DNA from: RYN-230 sp963851025
Lineage (GTDB): Bacteria; Actinomycetota; Actinomycetes; Streptosporangiales; Streptosporangiaceae
Assembly: GCA_963851025.1 (NCBI GenBank)
Contig: CAWKOA010000026.1
Location: 62,001-126,000, forward strand
DNA: 64,000 nt
Reading direction: 5' to 3'
Shown here: positions 20,913 through 30,104 of the stretch, piece after piece
Numbering within the stretch: position 1 is the stretch's first letter
Layout: every line of letters begins with the position of its first letter
Program-made: the position numbers and the translations under genes
The notes under the pieces: generated by a model
The model's input: the letters and a program-made list of their open reading frames with translations, nothing else
What the model was told of the DNA's origin: nothing
The model's database searches: none

Positions 20913-21866
20913 TCAGCTCCCCGCGGCCAGCCGGGCCTGCGCGGAAGGCGCGCTGCCCCCGGCCACCCGGCCGGCCAGCCCGAGGTGCTCGTAGATCTCC
21001 CGGGTCGCACGGGACCCGTTCAGCGTGTAGAAGTGCAGCCCCGGGGCACCCTCGGCGAGCAGGCGCTCGCACATGCCCGCCGCGTACTGCACGCCGATCT
21101 CCCGCACCGCCGCGCTGTCACCGGCGGCCGCCCGCACCTCGTCGCCCAGCGCGCCGGGGAACCGGGCCCCGGACAGCACGACGATCCGCTCCAGGGTGCG
21201 CAGGCTGGTGATCGGCATGATCCCGGCAATGATCGGCACCTCGCATCCGGCCGCCGCCACCCGGTCCCGGAGCCGCAGGTAGTCCTCCACGTAGAAGAAC
21301 ATCTGCGTGATCGCGAAATCGGCGCCCGCCCGGCACTTGCGCACGAAGTAATCGGTGTCGGAGTCGAGATCGGGAGAACGCGGATGCCCTTCCGGGAACG
21401 CGCCGACCCCCACGCAGAAATCACCGGAGGCCTTCACCAGCCGGACCAGGTCCGCCGCGTACTCCAGGCCCTCCGGATGCGCGACCCACTCAGCATTCGG
21501 GTCTCCCGGCGGGTCACCGCGCAGCGCGAGGACATTGCGCACGCCCACCGCCGCGTACGAGCCGATCACGCGCCGCAGTTCGGCCACTGAGTGGTCAACC
21601 GCGGTGAAGTGGCCCACCGGGGTGAGCGTCGTCTCCGCAGCGATCCGGCCGGTGATCCGGACGGTCCGGTCCCGGGTCGAGCCGCCCGCCCCGTAGGTGA
21701 CCGAGACGAACGTGGGACGGAGCGGCTCCAGTTCCCGGATGGCCCGCCACAGCCGCCGTTCCGCGTCCTCGGTCTTGGGCGGCATGAACTCGAACGAGAA
21801 GGACTCACGACCCGCGGCCAGCAGATCGCGGATGGCTGGCGCGCGGTGCAGGACCCCGGATGGCAT
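20913..21866 (-). CDS. metF: 5,10-methylenetetrahydrofolate reductase
   Basis: Reduces methylene-THF to methyl-THF for methionine synthesis, using FAD. The barrel begins FSFEFMPPKTEDAERRLW (catalytic Glu in EF-MPPK). It continues with FVSVTYGAGGSTRDRT, VLALRGDPPGDP and FAITQMFFYVEDYLRLRDR. It has 317 residues and is intact. The start is ATG at 21866. It lies nine bases downstream of the amine oxidase gene on the same strand, and in the metF / Rv2175c / PASTA-kinase neighbourhood also found in mycobacteria. Confidence 0.95.
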   Translation of the reverse strand: MPSGVLHRAPAIRDLLAAGRESFSFEFMPPKTEDAERRLWRAIRELEPLRPTFVSVTYGAGGSTRDRTVRITGRIAAETTLTPVGHFTAVDHSVAELRRVIGSYAAVGVRNVLALRGDPPGDPNAEWVAHPEGLEYAADLVRLVKASGDFCVGVGAFPEGHPRSPDLDSDTDYFVRKCRAGADFAITQMFFYVEDYLRLRDRVAAAGCEVPIIAGIMPITSLRTLERIVVLSGARFPGALGDEVRAAAGDSAAVREIGVQYAAGMCERLLAEGAPGLHFYTLNGSRATREIYEHLGLAGRVAGGSAPSAQARLAAGS

Positions 21867-21875
21867 GTCACCAGG

Positions 21876-23546
21876 CTAGTCGGCTGCGGGCCCGGGGCGT
21901 CGTGCCGCGCCCGGCGCACGGTCCTGCAGATGGCTGAGGATGGCCCCGGCCACGTCCTCGCCGGAGCGGACCGCGCCGTCGAAGAAGCCGGGCCACCGGG
22001 TGGCGGTCTCGGTGCCGGCCCAGTGCAGGCGCCCGACCGGCTGGCGCAGTGCGGGGCCGTAGCCGGTCCAGACCCCGGGGGGCAGATACGCGGTGAACGC
22101 GCCGCCGGTCCACGGCTGGGCCGGCCAGTTGACGTCGATGAACTGGGCCGGACGGGCCGCCCGCCGGCCGAAGTAGCCCGCGAAGTCCTCCAGTACCGCG
22201 CGGCGCCGCCGTGCGGCGGTGGCCATGCCCAGCTCGACCGCGCGGGTCCCGGCGATGAAGCTGGCCAGGATCCCGGGCCGCCCGCCCGGCGGGGAGCTGT
22301 CCGCCACGAACTGGACGGTGGGCAGGTCGCCGGTGGCCGTCCCGCTCAGGCCTTCGTCACGCCAGAACGCGCGGGGGTAGACCGCGAGCACCTTGAGCAG
22401 CGAGCCCATCGGGGTGCGCTGGACCAGCTGGAGACGCTGGGCCGGGAGGCCGGGATCGAAGGAGATCTGCGCGGCACAGGACGGCGGCATGGCCACGATC
22501 CCGAACCGGGCCCCGTAACTACCCCCGTCCGTGATCATCCGCACCCCGGACGGGCCGTGCTCGATGGCCCGTACCGGCGAGCGCAGCACGATCCGGTGGC
22601 CGAGCGCGCTGGCGATGATGGGCGGGATCTGCCCGGCCGCCCCGTAGAAGAGGTCCGTCTCCGGGTCCTGGGCCTGCGGCGCCGCCGCGTTGGCGAACAG
22701 CACGTGCAGGAAGGAGACGTCGGCCGGCTCGAAGGCACCGGTCCCGCCGATGAGCGCCTGCTGGGTGATTACGAAGCGCCCGAAGCTCGTGCTCGTGTTC
22801 TTGCCGAGCCAGCTGGCCAGCGTCTCACTGTCCTGGTGGCGGGCGTGCGGCGCCCGCCACGGGGCGCGGGTGGGGACCTGGGCCGAGAGCCGGTCGATCG
22901 TGGCCAGGGCCTGTTTCGCGTCGCGCAGCTCGCGGGAGGACACGGCGGGCGGCTCGCCGCGGAACGGCGGGAAACTGCCCGCGAACGTGCTGCGCTGTCC
23001 CTGGTAGTAGAAGACCGAGCGGCCGTCGTGATACGAGGGGAACCGCCGTATGCCCAGTTCATCGGCCAGGGCGAGGATGGCGGTCTGGGTCGGGCCGACC
23101 CACTGGCCGCCAAGATCCGCGTATCCCCCTTCGATCACTGGCTGGCGCACCATCCGGCCGCCGACCCGGTGCCGGGCTTCGAGCACCACCACCGAGTGTC
23201 CCGCGCGGACCAGGGCGCGGGCGGCCACCAGGCCCGCCAGGCCGCCCCCGGCGATGGCGACGTCCACCCGTCCCAGGACCCGGGCCGGGCTGGGCCCGGG
23301 CTGGCGGGAGGCGTCCGGGTGGCCGCCCAGCCGCATCCGCCCGGCCCCGAGCGCGCCAGCCGCCGCGGTCGCCCCGACCAGGAACTGCCGGCGGGGCGCC
23401 TCCGCCCGCCCGGCCGGCGCCCGGCCCGGCGGCACCTCAGCCGCAGGCACCCCAGCCACAGGCCCCTCGGCCTCAACGTCAACCTCAGGCTTAGGGTCTG
23501 GCCAGGCCTGAGGCATCCAGGGACCAGGTGGGGGGCTCTCTGTCAT
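21876..23546 (-). CDS. Flavin monoamine oxidase family protein
   Basis: FAD enzyme of the amine oxidase superfamily. The dinucleotide-binding motif is VDVAIAGGGLAGLVAARALVRAGHSVVVLEA, followed by the family signature RVGGRMVR and the C-terminal FAD motif LHWAGTETATRWPGFFDGAV. Before it lies RRQFLVGATAAAGALGAG, a twin-arginine-like signal, but placed about 50 residues from the start after a Pro-rich stretch; export is possible, not proven. The start is ATG at 23546 with GAGG upstream. It has 556 residues and is intact. The substrate is unknown. It precedes metF closely enough to be co-transcribed. Confidence 0.88.
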   Translation of the reverse strand: MTESPPPGPWMPQAWPDPKPEVDVEAEGPVAGVPAAEVPPGRAPAGRAEAPRRQFLVGATAAAGALGAGRMRLGGHPDASRQPGPSPARVLGRVDVAIAGGGLAGLVAARALVRAGHSVVVLEARHRVGGRMVRQPVIEGGYADLGGQWVGPTQTAILALADELGIRRFPSYHDGRSVFYYQGQRSTFAGSFPPFRGEPPAVSSRELRDAKQALATIDRLSAQVPTRAPWRAPHARHQDSETLASWLGKNTSTSFGRFVITQQALIGGTGAFEPADVSFLHVLFANAAAPQAQDPETDLFYGAAGQIPPIIASALGHRIVLRSPVRAIEHGPSGVRMITDGGSYGARFGIVAMPPSCAAQISFDPGLPAQRLQLVQRTPMGSLLKVLAVYPRAFWRDEGLSGTATGDLPTVQFVADSSPPGGRPGILASFIAGTRAVELGMATAARRRRAVLEDFAGYFGRRAARPAQFIDVNWPAQPWTGGAFTAYLPPGVWTGYGPALRQPVGRLHWAGTETATRWPGFFDGAVRSGEDVAGAILSHLQDRAPGAARRPGPAAD

Positions 23547-23660
23547 AGCCCTCAACCTGCCGTAATAGCGATCTGCTTTCAATCAGACACGCAGAGTCGC
23601 CAACCCGCGAGGAGAACGCGGCGGCCGGGCCAGGATCAGGGAGAACGGCGAGCCTGCACC

Positions 23661-24023
23661 TCAGATGGCGAGGGCCTGGGCCCGCCGGTTCACCTCGGTG
23701 CGGCGATTCTCGATCATCGCCTGGATCGGCGTCCCGGGCAGCGTGTCGTCGGCCGTGAACAGCCAGCGCAGCGCCTCGGGGTCGTCGAACCCGCAGTCGT
23801 ACAGCACGGTGAGGGTGCCATGCAGCCCCTTGATGATGGTGCCGCCATCGAAGAAGGCGGCGGGGACTGCGGTCGTGCCGTCCGGCCGCTGGACAGCCAG
23901 CAGCTTGCGGTCACGGAACAGCTGCTTGAGCCGGCCAGGCGGGAGGCCGAGCCGGTCAGCTGCTTCAGGGATGCTGAGCCAGTCGCCGACGAGTGCGTCG
24001 GCCGGGGGGTCAATCTGTGCCAC
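23661..24023 (-). CDS. Rv2175c-family winged-helix DNA-binding protein
   Basis: A 120-residue protein with an N-terminal winged helix-turn-helix (WLSIPEAADRLGLPPGRLKQLFRDRKLLAV). Its C-terminal domain (GGTIIKGLHGTLTVLYDCGFDDPEALRWLFT) is that of the Rv2175c family. In M. tuberculosis Rv2175c lies next to and is phosphorylated by the kinase PknL. Here a PASTA kinase lies 1.6 kb away, with a flavoprotein gene between. The start is GTG at 24023; the first dozen residues contain no Thr, so the N-terminal Thr phosphosite known in Rv2175c is not evident. Confidence 0.85.
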   Translation of the reverse strand: MAQIDPPADALVGDWLSIPEAADRLGLPPGRLKQLFRDRKLLAVQRPDGTTAVPAAFFDGGTIIKGLHGTLTVLYDCGFDDPEALRWLFTADDTLPGTPIQAMIENRRTEVNRRAQALAI

Positions 24024-24142
24024 GTTTCCGAATTTCCCACGCGGCGGCCCGGGTCAAACCCGGACACGCCAGTCTCGTGTGTTCTCTTCACCAACCAGTA
24101 CGGCCCGCACCTGCCCTGATGGCCCGGTTCAGGGCCCTGCGC

Positions 24143-25343
24143 TCAGGTCACGGCCGCGTCCCGCACCGGCACGTCAGGGTCGGCCAGCCGGGCGGTGTCC
24201 ACGGCCTGGCCCGCTTCCATCAGCCGGCGGCCCTGCAGCATGTCCCGGGGCCGTCCCACGGTGAGGACGGCGACCAGCCGGTCCGGGCCCGCCGCCCCGG
24301 ACACCCAGCACGCCGCCCAGCGCTCAGCGGCCGGGTCACCGCGCCAGATGAGGCGGTCCTCAGCGTTCATGGTGGCCAACGTACTGGACCATCCGGCCGA
24401 ACTGCTCGGACCAGAAGTAGGGCACCGGGTCATAGTCCTGCCCGGCGCCGAGCGCGTTGGCCGCCGCCACCCTGGGCGAATGCAGGGCGGTATCCCAGTG
24501 CTCCACCCGCAGCCGCCGGCCGTAGCGGCCGGACCAGAACGCGGCGCAGTCCCCGGCCGCGTAGACGCCCGGCACGGAGGCGTGCAGCTGGCTGTCCACG
24601 ACGATGCCGTTGCCCAGGTCCACCCCGGACCCGTCCAGCCATCCGGTGTTCGGGCGGACCCCCACCGCGGTCACGACCAGGTCGGCCTCCAGCCAGCCGC
24701 CGCCGGGCAGGGCCAGGCCGCCTTCCTGGACCGACTCCACCGGCTGGCCGAGCCGCAGGTCCACCCCGGCCTCGGCGTACCAGGGCACCATCGCCGACCC
24801 GGCCGCCTCGCCCAGGGCGGCGGCCGCCGGGACCGCGGCCGCTTCCAGGACGGTGACGGCGCACCCGTAGGCGGCCGCGGCGGTGGCGAGCTCGGCGCCG
24901 ATCCAGCCTGCCCCGACGATGGCCAGCCGGGTCCCCTTCCGCAGCCCGGCCCGGATCTCCAGGGCATCGTCCACGGTGCGCAGCACATGCTGCCGGGCGG
25001 GCCCGGGCAGCAGCACCGGCGCGGCCCCGGTGGCCACGATCAGGCGGTCGAACCGGTACTCGCCGCGCCCGCTCCGCACCACGCGCCCGTCCAGGCCGGT
25101 GGCGGCCTCGCCGAGCCGCAGGTCCAGGCCGAGCGCGGCCGCGTCGGTGTCCAGCGACGTCGAGTCGAGCTCGCCCATCATCAGCTTCTTGGACAGGGGC
25201 GGGCGGTCGTAGGGCGGATGAGGCTCGGCGCCGAGCATGGTGATCTGCCCGGCGTAACCCTTGGCCCGGAGCTCGGCTGCGGCGCGCGATCCGGCCAGCC
25301 CGCCACCCACGATGACTATCCGCTCGATCTGCACGAGCACCAA
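24143..25343 (-). CDS. Ferredoxin-reductase-like FAD/NAD(P) oxidoreductase (one frameshift)
   Basis: Flavoprotein of the rubredoxin/ferredoxin reductase type. The FAD fold is RIVIVGGGLAGSRAAAELRAKGY, the family PPYDRPPLSKKL motif follows, and the NAD fold is LAIVGAGWIGAELATAAAAYGC. FAD-binding VPGVYAAGDCAAF lies before the C-terminal domain. At about 24372 an extra base turns HHDAED into HHER-stop. After repair the protein continues RLIWRGDPAAERWAACWV and stops at 24143. The start is TTG at 25343 or GTG at 25340/25334. The partner ferredoxin is not encoded nearby. Confidence 0.85.
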
Positions 25344-25384
25344 GGCTAGAGGGAGCGGTCGTCATCCGGGTCGCGGCCGGGCAC

Positions 25385-25425
25385 CCGCGAAGCGGCCGGC
25401 CAGCACCGCGAAGCGGCCGGCCAGC
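25385..25425. repeat. 20-bp tandem duplication upstream of the kinase
   Basis: A 20-base GC-rich unit at 25385-25404 is repeated exactly at 25406-25425 (period 21). It lies in the roughly 300-base gap between the divergent flavoprotein and kinase genes; no function is apparent. Confidence 0.7.
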
Positions 25426-25628
25426 CTCCGCCGGCCCGATTTCCGGACGGGCGCGGCGCGCTTTCCGCCCGGGCCATATCCTGGACGGCCTTCCGGCCGG
25501 CAAGTGGTGATCACAGCATCGGCCGGGAAAACAGCAGGTGACCAGGCCGATCCAGTGGGCTGTCGTCACTCCCGGTCACCACCCGACACCGTACAGGTGT
25601 TCCCAGCGCCCGGAGCGATAGTCGGCCA

Positions 25629-25641
25629 TACAATCGAGCCG
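25629..25641 (+). promoter_or_regulatory. -10 element of a probable leaderless kinase mRNA
   Basis: TACAAT (25629-25634) lies exactly seven bases before the kinase ATG, so transcription would begin at the start codon itself. No ribosome binding site is visible before this ATG. The -35 is weak. Confidence 0.5.
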
Positions 25642-27988
25642 ATGGACACGACGCTCGCGCGCCCACCCGTCGGCCGGCTCCTGGATGGCCGGTACCGGGT
25701 TGAGTCCCTTATTGCCACCGGCGGGATGGCAACCGTGTATCTGGGTACCGATACCCGGCTGGACCGCACCGTGGCGCTGAAGATCATGCATGCCGAGCTG
25801 GCCAACGACGAGGATTTCGTCCGGCGGTTCGTCGGCGAGGCCCGCTCCGTGGCCCGGCTTTCGCATCCCAACGTGGTCGGCGTGTACGACCAGGGTGCCG
25901 ACGGGCGCACGCTGTACCTGGCCATGGAGTACGTGCCGGGCCGGACGCTGCGCGACCTGCTGAACGAGCGCGGCAGCCTGGCCCCCCGCGAGGCCCTGGA
26001 CATCATGGAGGGCGTGCTGGGCGGCCTCGGTGCCGCGCACGCCGCCGGGCTCGCGCACCGCGACGTCAAGCCAGAGAACGTCCTGCTCACCTCCAGCCAC
26101 GCGGTCAAGGTCGCGGACTTCGGCCTGGCCCGGATGCTCGCGGGAACCAGCAACACCAAGACCGGCATGCTGATCGGCACCGCCGCCTACCTGGCGCCCG
26201 AACAGGTCTCCCAGGGTGTCGCGGACGCACGGACGGACGTCTACGCCGCCGGGATCATGCTGTTCGAGATGCTCACCGGCCAGCAGCCGCACACCGCGGA
26301 CACCCCGCTGGCGGTGGCCTACAAGCACGTCAACGAGGCCGTGCCGGTGCCGTCGCAGCTCGCGGACGGCATCCCGCCCGCCCTGGACGACCTGGTCCTG
26401 CGGGCCACCAGCCGGAACCCTGACCTCCGCCCCGCGGACGGCGGGCAGTTCCTGCGCGACCTGAACGAGGTGCGGCTCAGCCTGCCGCCCGCTCCCCCGG
26501 CCCATCCCGCGGCGCCGGCCGCCGGCTACCCCGGGCCGGGCTACGAGCAGCCGGGCTACCAGCAGCCGGGCTACCAGGACCGTGGCTATCCGGCCCCCGG
26601 CGGCTACGAGGCGCCGGGTACCAGAACCAGACTCCCGGCGTACGACAGCCCGGGGTACGAAGGCAGCGGATACCAGGCCGCCGCCTACCAGGACACCCGC
26701 TACCAGGACGCCGGCTACCCGCAGGATGGGTGGCCGGCCCAGCCGCCGCCGTCGCAGTACGCGGCGACCTGATCCCCGGCCTGCCCGGCTCCGGCGACCC
26801 GGCGGCCGCGCGGCGGCCCGCGGGCCGCCGCGCCGACCAGCGTGGGCGCGGCCTTCCCCACCGTCGGGCTCGTCGGCCGCCCGGGACTCGCCCACCTCCG
26901 CGTTTTCCGCGCGCGGGATTCAGCCGCCCCGCCGGGCGAGGACCCGGGCGCGGCCACCCAGCGGGTCCACGACGACGCCTTCCAGCCGGGCCGCGCCAAC
27001 CACACCCTGATCGTGGCCCCCGGCGCGGCCCGGGACTACGGCCGGGGCCGGGGACGGCTACCACGGCCCCCGCGAGCCCGGCCTGCAGCGCTGGCTGTTC
27101 AGCCGCAGGCTCTACTACGTGCTCGGCGGCCTGGCCGCGGTGCTCCTGATCGGCCTGCTCGTCTGGTGGCAGTCGGCGGGCAAGTACACCACGGTGCCCT
27201 CGGTGGGCGGCCTGACCGCGAGCACCGCCCGGCTGGAGGTCCGCAACGAGGGCCTGACCGCGAAGATGGGCACGCCCCAGTTCAGCGCCCGGGTGGCCAA
27301 GGGCAGCGTCATCGGCACCAACCCGGCCATCGGCTCCCGGGTGAGCAAGGGCGGCACGGTGCTGCTCATCGTCTCCAAGGGCCCGCACATGATCGCGGTG
27401 CCCCAGGTGACCGGGAGCCCGCTGGCCACCGCGCAGGCCGCGCTGCGGCATGCGGGCCTGATCCCGGGCAAGGTGGTCCAGCCAGACGTCGACCACGATC
27501 GCGAGCGGGATCGTGATCAGCACCACCCCGGCCGCGAACGTGGCCTGGCCGCAGAACCGCCCGGTGGACCTCGTGGTCAGCACCGGGCAGCCGGTGCCGA
27601 ACTTCGTCGGGCAGCAGAAGGCCGTGGCCGAGCAGTGGGCTCAGGCCAACAGCGTCTCGCTGAACGAGGTCGCGGACCCGAAGAGCGACCAGCCCGCGGG
27701 CACCATCACCCAGCAGTCCGTGCCCCCGAACAGCTCCTTCACCCCGCACCAGGTCATCACCATTGACTATCTCCAATGGCCCGCAGATGGTCAACGTGCC
27801 CAGCGTGGACGGCCAGCAGGTCTCGCAGGCCGAGCAGGCGCTGGCCCAGGCGGGCTTCCAGGTCAAGGTGGTCCAGGTCGGGCCGCTGAACAACGTGTTC
27901 AACTTCAGCCCCTCAGGGGCAGGCCCCGCAGGGCAGCACGATCACCCTCTACGTGGGGCTGCCGCTAAGCCGCCGGGCCCGGCCGTAA
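25642..27988 (+). CDS. PASTA-domain Ser/Thr protein kinase, PknB/PknL type (several frameshifts)
   Basis: Membrane kinase that senses cell-wall fragments. The kinase domain (residues about 18-275) has the glycine loop IATGGMATVYLG, Lys47 in VALKIM, HRDVKPENVLL with Asp141, DFGLAR with Asp159 and GTAAYLAPEQ. A Gly/Tyr/Pro/Gln-rich juxtamembrane linker follows and meets a stop at 26770. The gene continues in other frames: a membrane helix (YYVLGGLAAVLLIGLLVWW) near 27115, then PASTA repeats beginning VPSVGGLTASTA, VPQVTGSPLATA, VPNFVGQQKAVA and VPSVDGQQVSQA, ending at TAA 27986-27988. Shifts near 27050, 27482, 27768 and 27920 each fit one extra base; the linker break around 26770 is not resolved. 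The start is ATG at 25642. Confidence 0.9.
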
Positions 27989-28200
27989 GCCGCCGTTCCG
28001 GCGGTCAGCCGCCGGGCCCCGCCGCAAGCCGCACCCGGGCCCCGGTTCGGCACCGCCGTCCACCGCCATCGCGGCGTTTTGCTTAGTCATTGCGCCGCAT
28101 TGACTTTTCTATTGCTTTTTGCTGCCGGAAACCTGGCCTTAGTGGGTATGTCTCCGATTAGCACTGGTTCGGTCCGGGCAAATGTCGCCGATGCAATAAA
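27989..28200. other. Gap between kinase and membrane protein gene
   Basis: These 212 bases include a relatively AT-rich stretch (about 28075-28200) just before the next gene. TTGACT occurs at about 28101 but no convincing -10 follows at the right distance. No gene is seen. Confidence 0.35.
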
Positions 28201-29957
28201 ATGTCCGCGCCCCCCGTGATTGCGCCCGCTTCTGGTCGAGGAGGGCCCGAACCGAAGAAGGCCCTGCTGAAAATCCGCCGAGCGACCGTGTTCCGCCGTC
28301 CGGGGTTCCGCCGTCCGGGGCGCCAGGCTGTGCTCCGCGTAGTCGCGCACCTGGCCGCGTGGCTGCCGTTCATCCTCGGCCCGGCCCGGCTCATCCGGCA
28401 CGGCTGGCGCCCGGTCGGCGACGAGGCGGCCATCGCCCTGCGGTCCTGGAACGCGCTGACCTCGCACGGCCCGATGGTCGGCCAGGCCACCCGGCTGGCT
28501 CACGGGGTTTTCGACCCGGGCCCGCTGGAGTACTGGCTGCTGGCCATCCCGGTTCATCTCGACACCGTGCACGGGGTGCTCTGGGGAGCGGTCATCTGCT
28601 GCCTGGTGGCCTGCTCGCTCGCGGTCGAGGCCGCCTGGTCGGTACTCGGCGCCGGCCGGCGGGCTGTGCGCCAGCGGGCTCATCCTCGGCCTGATGGTGT
28701 GGATGCCGGACGTCGCCGTGACGCCGAGCTGGAATCCCTGGTTCGGCATGACGTTCTTCCTCGCGGCGCTCGCGGCCGCCTGGGCGGTCATGTCCGGCCA
28801 CCGCGGCTGGTGGCCAGCGCTGGTCATCACGGCGTCTATCGCGGCCCAGGCCCATCTCATGTTCACCGTCCCGTCCGCGCGTGCTGGCCGTCCTGGCGCT
28901 CATCGTCGGGCTGGCGGACACCATCCGCGGCCGGCCGGGCTACTGGTGGCTGGTCACCGGCCTGGTCGCGGGGGCAGCGTGCTGGAGCGCCCCGCTCATC
29001 CAGCAGTTCACCTCCCCGGACGGGAACCTGGGGTTGCTGCTGAGCAGCAGCGGCGCCGCGACCGGCACCCGGACCGGCGGCGCGTTCAGCCTCAAGGCGC
29101 TGTCCGCCGCGGTCGAGCCGGTCCCGATCTGGTGGAAGTCACGGCAGCCCGCGGCGATCTACTCGCTGATCAGTCACCGGCCCGCCTGGTTCGCGGTGGC
29201 CGTCCTGATCCTGCTGGCCGTGGCCGCGGTCATGGCGGTGCGCCCGCTGCGGTGCCGGCCGCTGGGGGCGCTGGCCGTGGTGAGCCTGGTGATCAGCCTC
29301 GGGTCGCTGGTCACGTACGCCGGTATCCCGGTGCACAACACCAGCCTGCTCACCCTGGGCTACCTGACCGTGCTGCTGTTCCCGATCGGCGTGCTGAGCT
29401 GGCTGGTGGTGGGGAGCTGGGCCGTGCTCACCGTGCGGCTGGCCGCCGCCGGCTGGCCGCGCGGCCAGCCGGGACCCGGAGGCGCGGTACCCGCAGGCCC
29501 GGGCGGCCCGCAGACGAGAGCGCGCGGCCCGCCGGGCGGGGGCTGCGCGGCACCGGGCCCGTGGCCGGCCTGACAGCCGCAGCGCTGGTCGCGCTGGGCA
29601 CGATCCTGGCGGTGTCGCTGCAGGGACCCGACGTCCGCAAGGTCACCGACGACCCGGCCATGGCCACGAGCTGGGCCGCGTCCCGGCAGATCGTCCGGGC
29701 CCTGCCCGGCCAGCCGATAGCCCTGTCCATCCACGACTTCGACGCGTCGGCCCTGGGACGGATGACCCTGGGCGTGACCTGGGCACTGACCCCGGACGGT
29801 TTCCGTGCGGAGAGCATGCACAGCCCGGCTGGCCCGCGAGCTCGGGGACCGCTACATATTCCATGGCGAGGCGATCCCGCTGGTCAAGATCCGGGTGCGG
29901 CACCATGGCACCTCCGTCGCCGTGACCAGGCCCACCCAGCTCGCCAGCCACCACTAG
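28201..29957 (+). CDS. Polytopic membrane protein, glycosyltransferase-C-like (about five frameshifts)
   Basis: A protein of roughly 580 residues with many hydrophobic segments, pieced together from all three frames. An early GWRPVGDEAAIALRSW resembles the acidic first loop of GT-C fold mannosyl- or arabinosyltransferases. Later segments include MVWMPDVAVTPSWNPWFGM, VLAVLALIVGLAD, AVAVLILLAVAAVMAV and GLTAAALVALGTILAVSL. The last part (IALSIHDFDASALGRM) is soluble and ends ARELGDRYIFHGEA to TAG 29955-29957. The frame changes near 28665, 28878, 29480, 29560 and 29828 are all compatible with single inserted bases. The exact family is not recognised. Its position beside the PASTA kinase suggests a cell-envelope role. 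The start ATG at 28201 is not supported by a ribosome binding site. Confidence 0.65.
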
Positions 29958-30104
29958 GACCAGCCAGCCCAGCTCCCCCGCTCCGGACCAGCCACAGCCC
30001 AGCTCCCCCCAACCAGGACCCAGCTACCACAGGCGGTGTCCGCCGATCTGGGCCGGGTCGTGGTGCGTTGCGATACTGTGGCCGCCCCGGGTCTCATCAC
30101 ACAC

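Noticed and set aside
23352..23410. Firm call of Tat export for the amine oxidase
   Set aside because: The RRQFL motif is present, but about 50 residues inside the protein; without a nearer start the export claim is too weak.
21591..24119. 842-codon plus-strand frame over the amine oxidase
   Set aside because: Antisense shadow of the amine oxidase and metF genes; no domain and no ribosome binding site.
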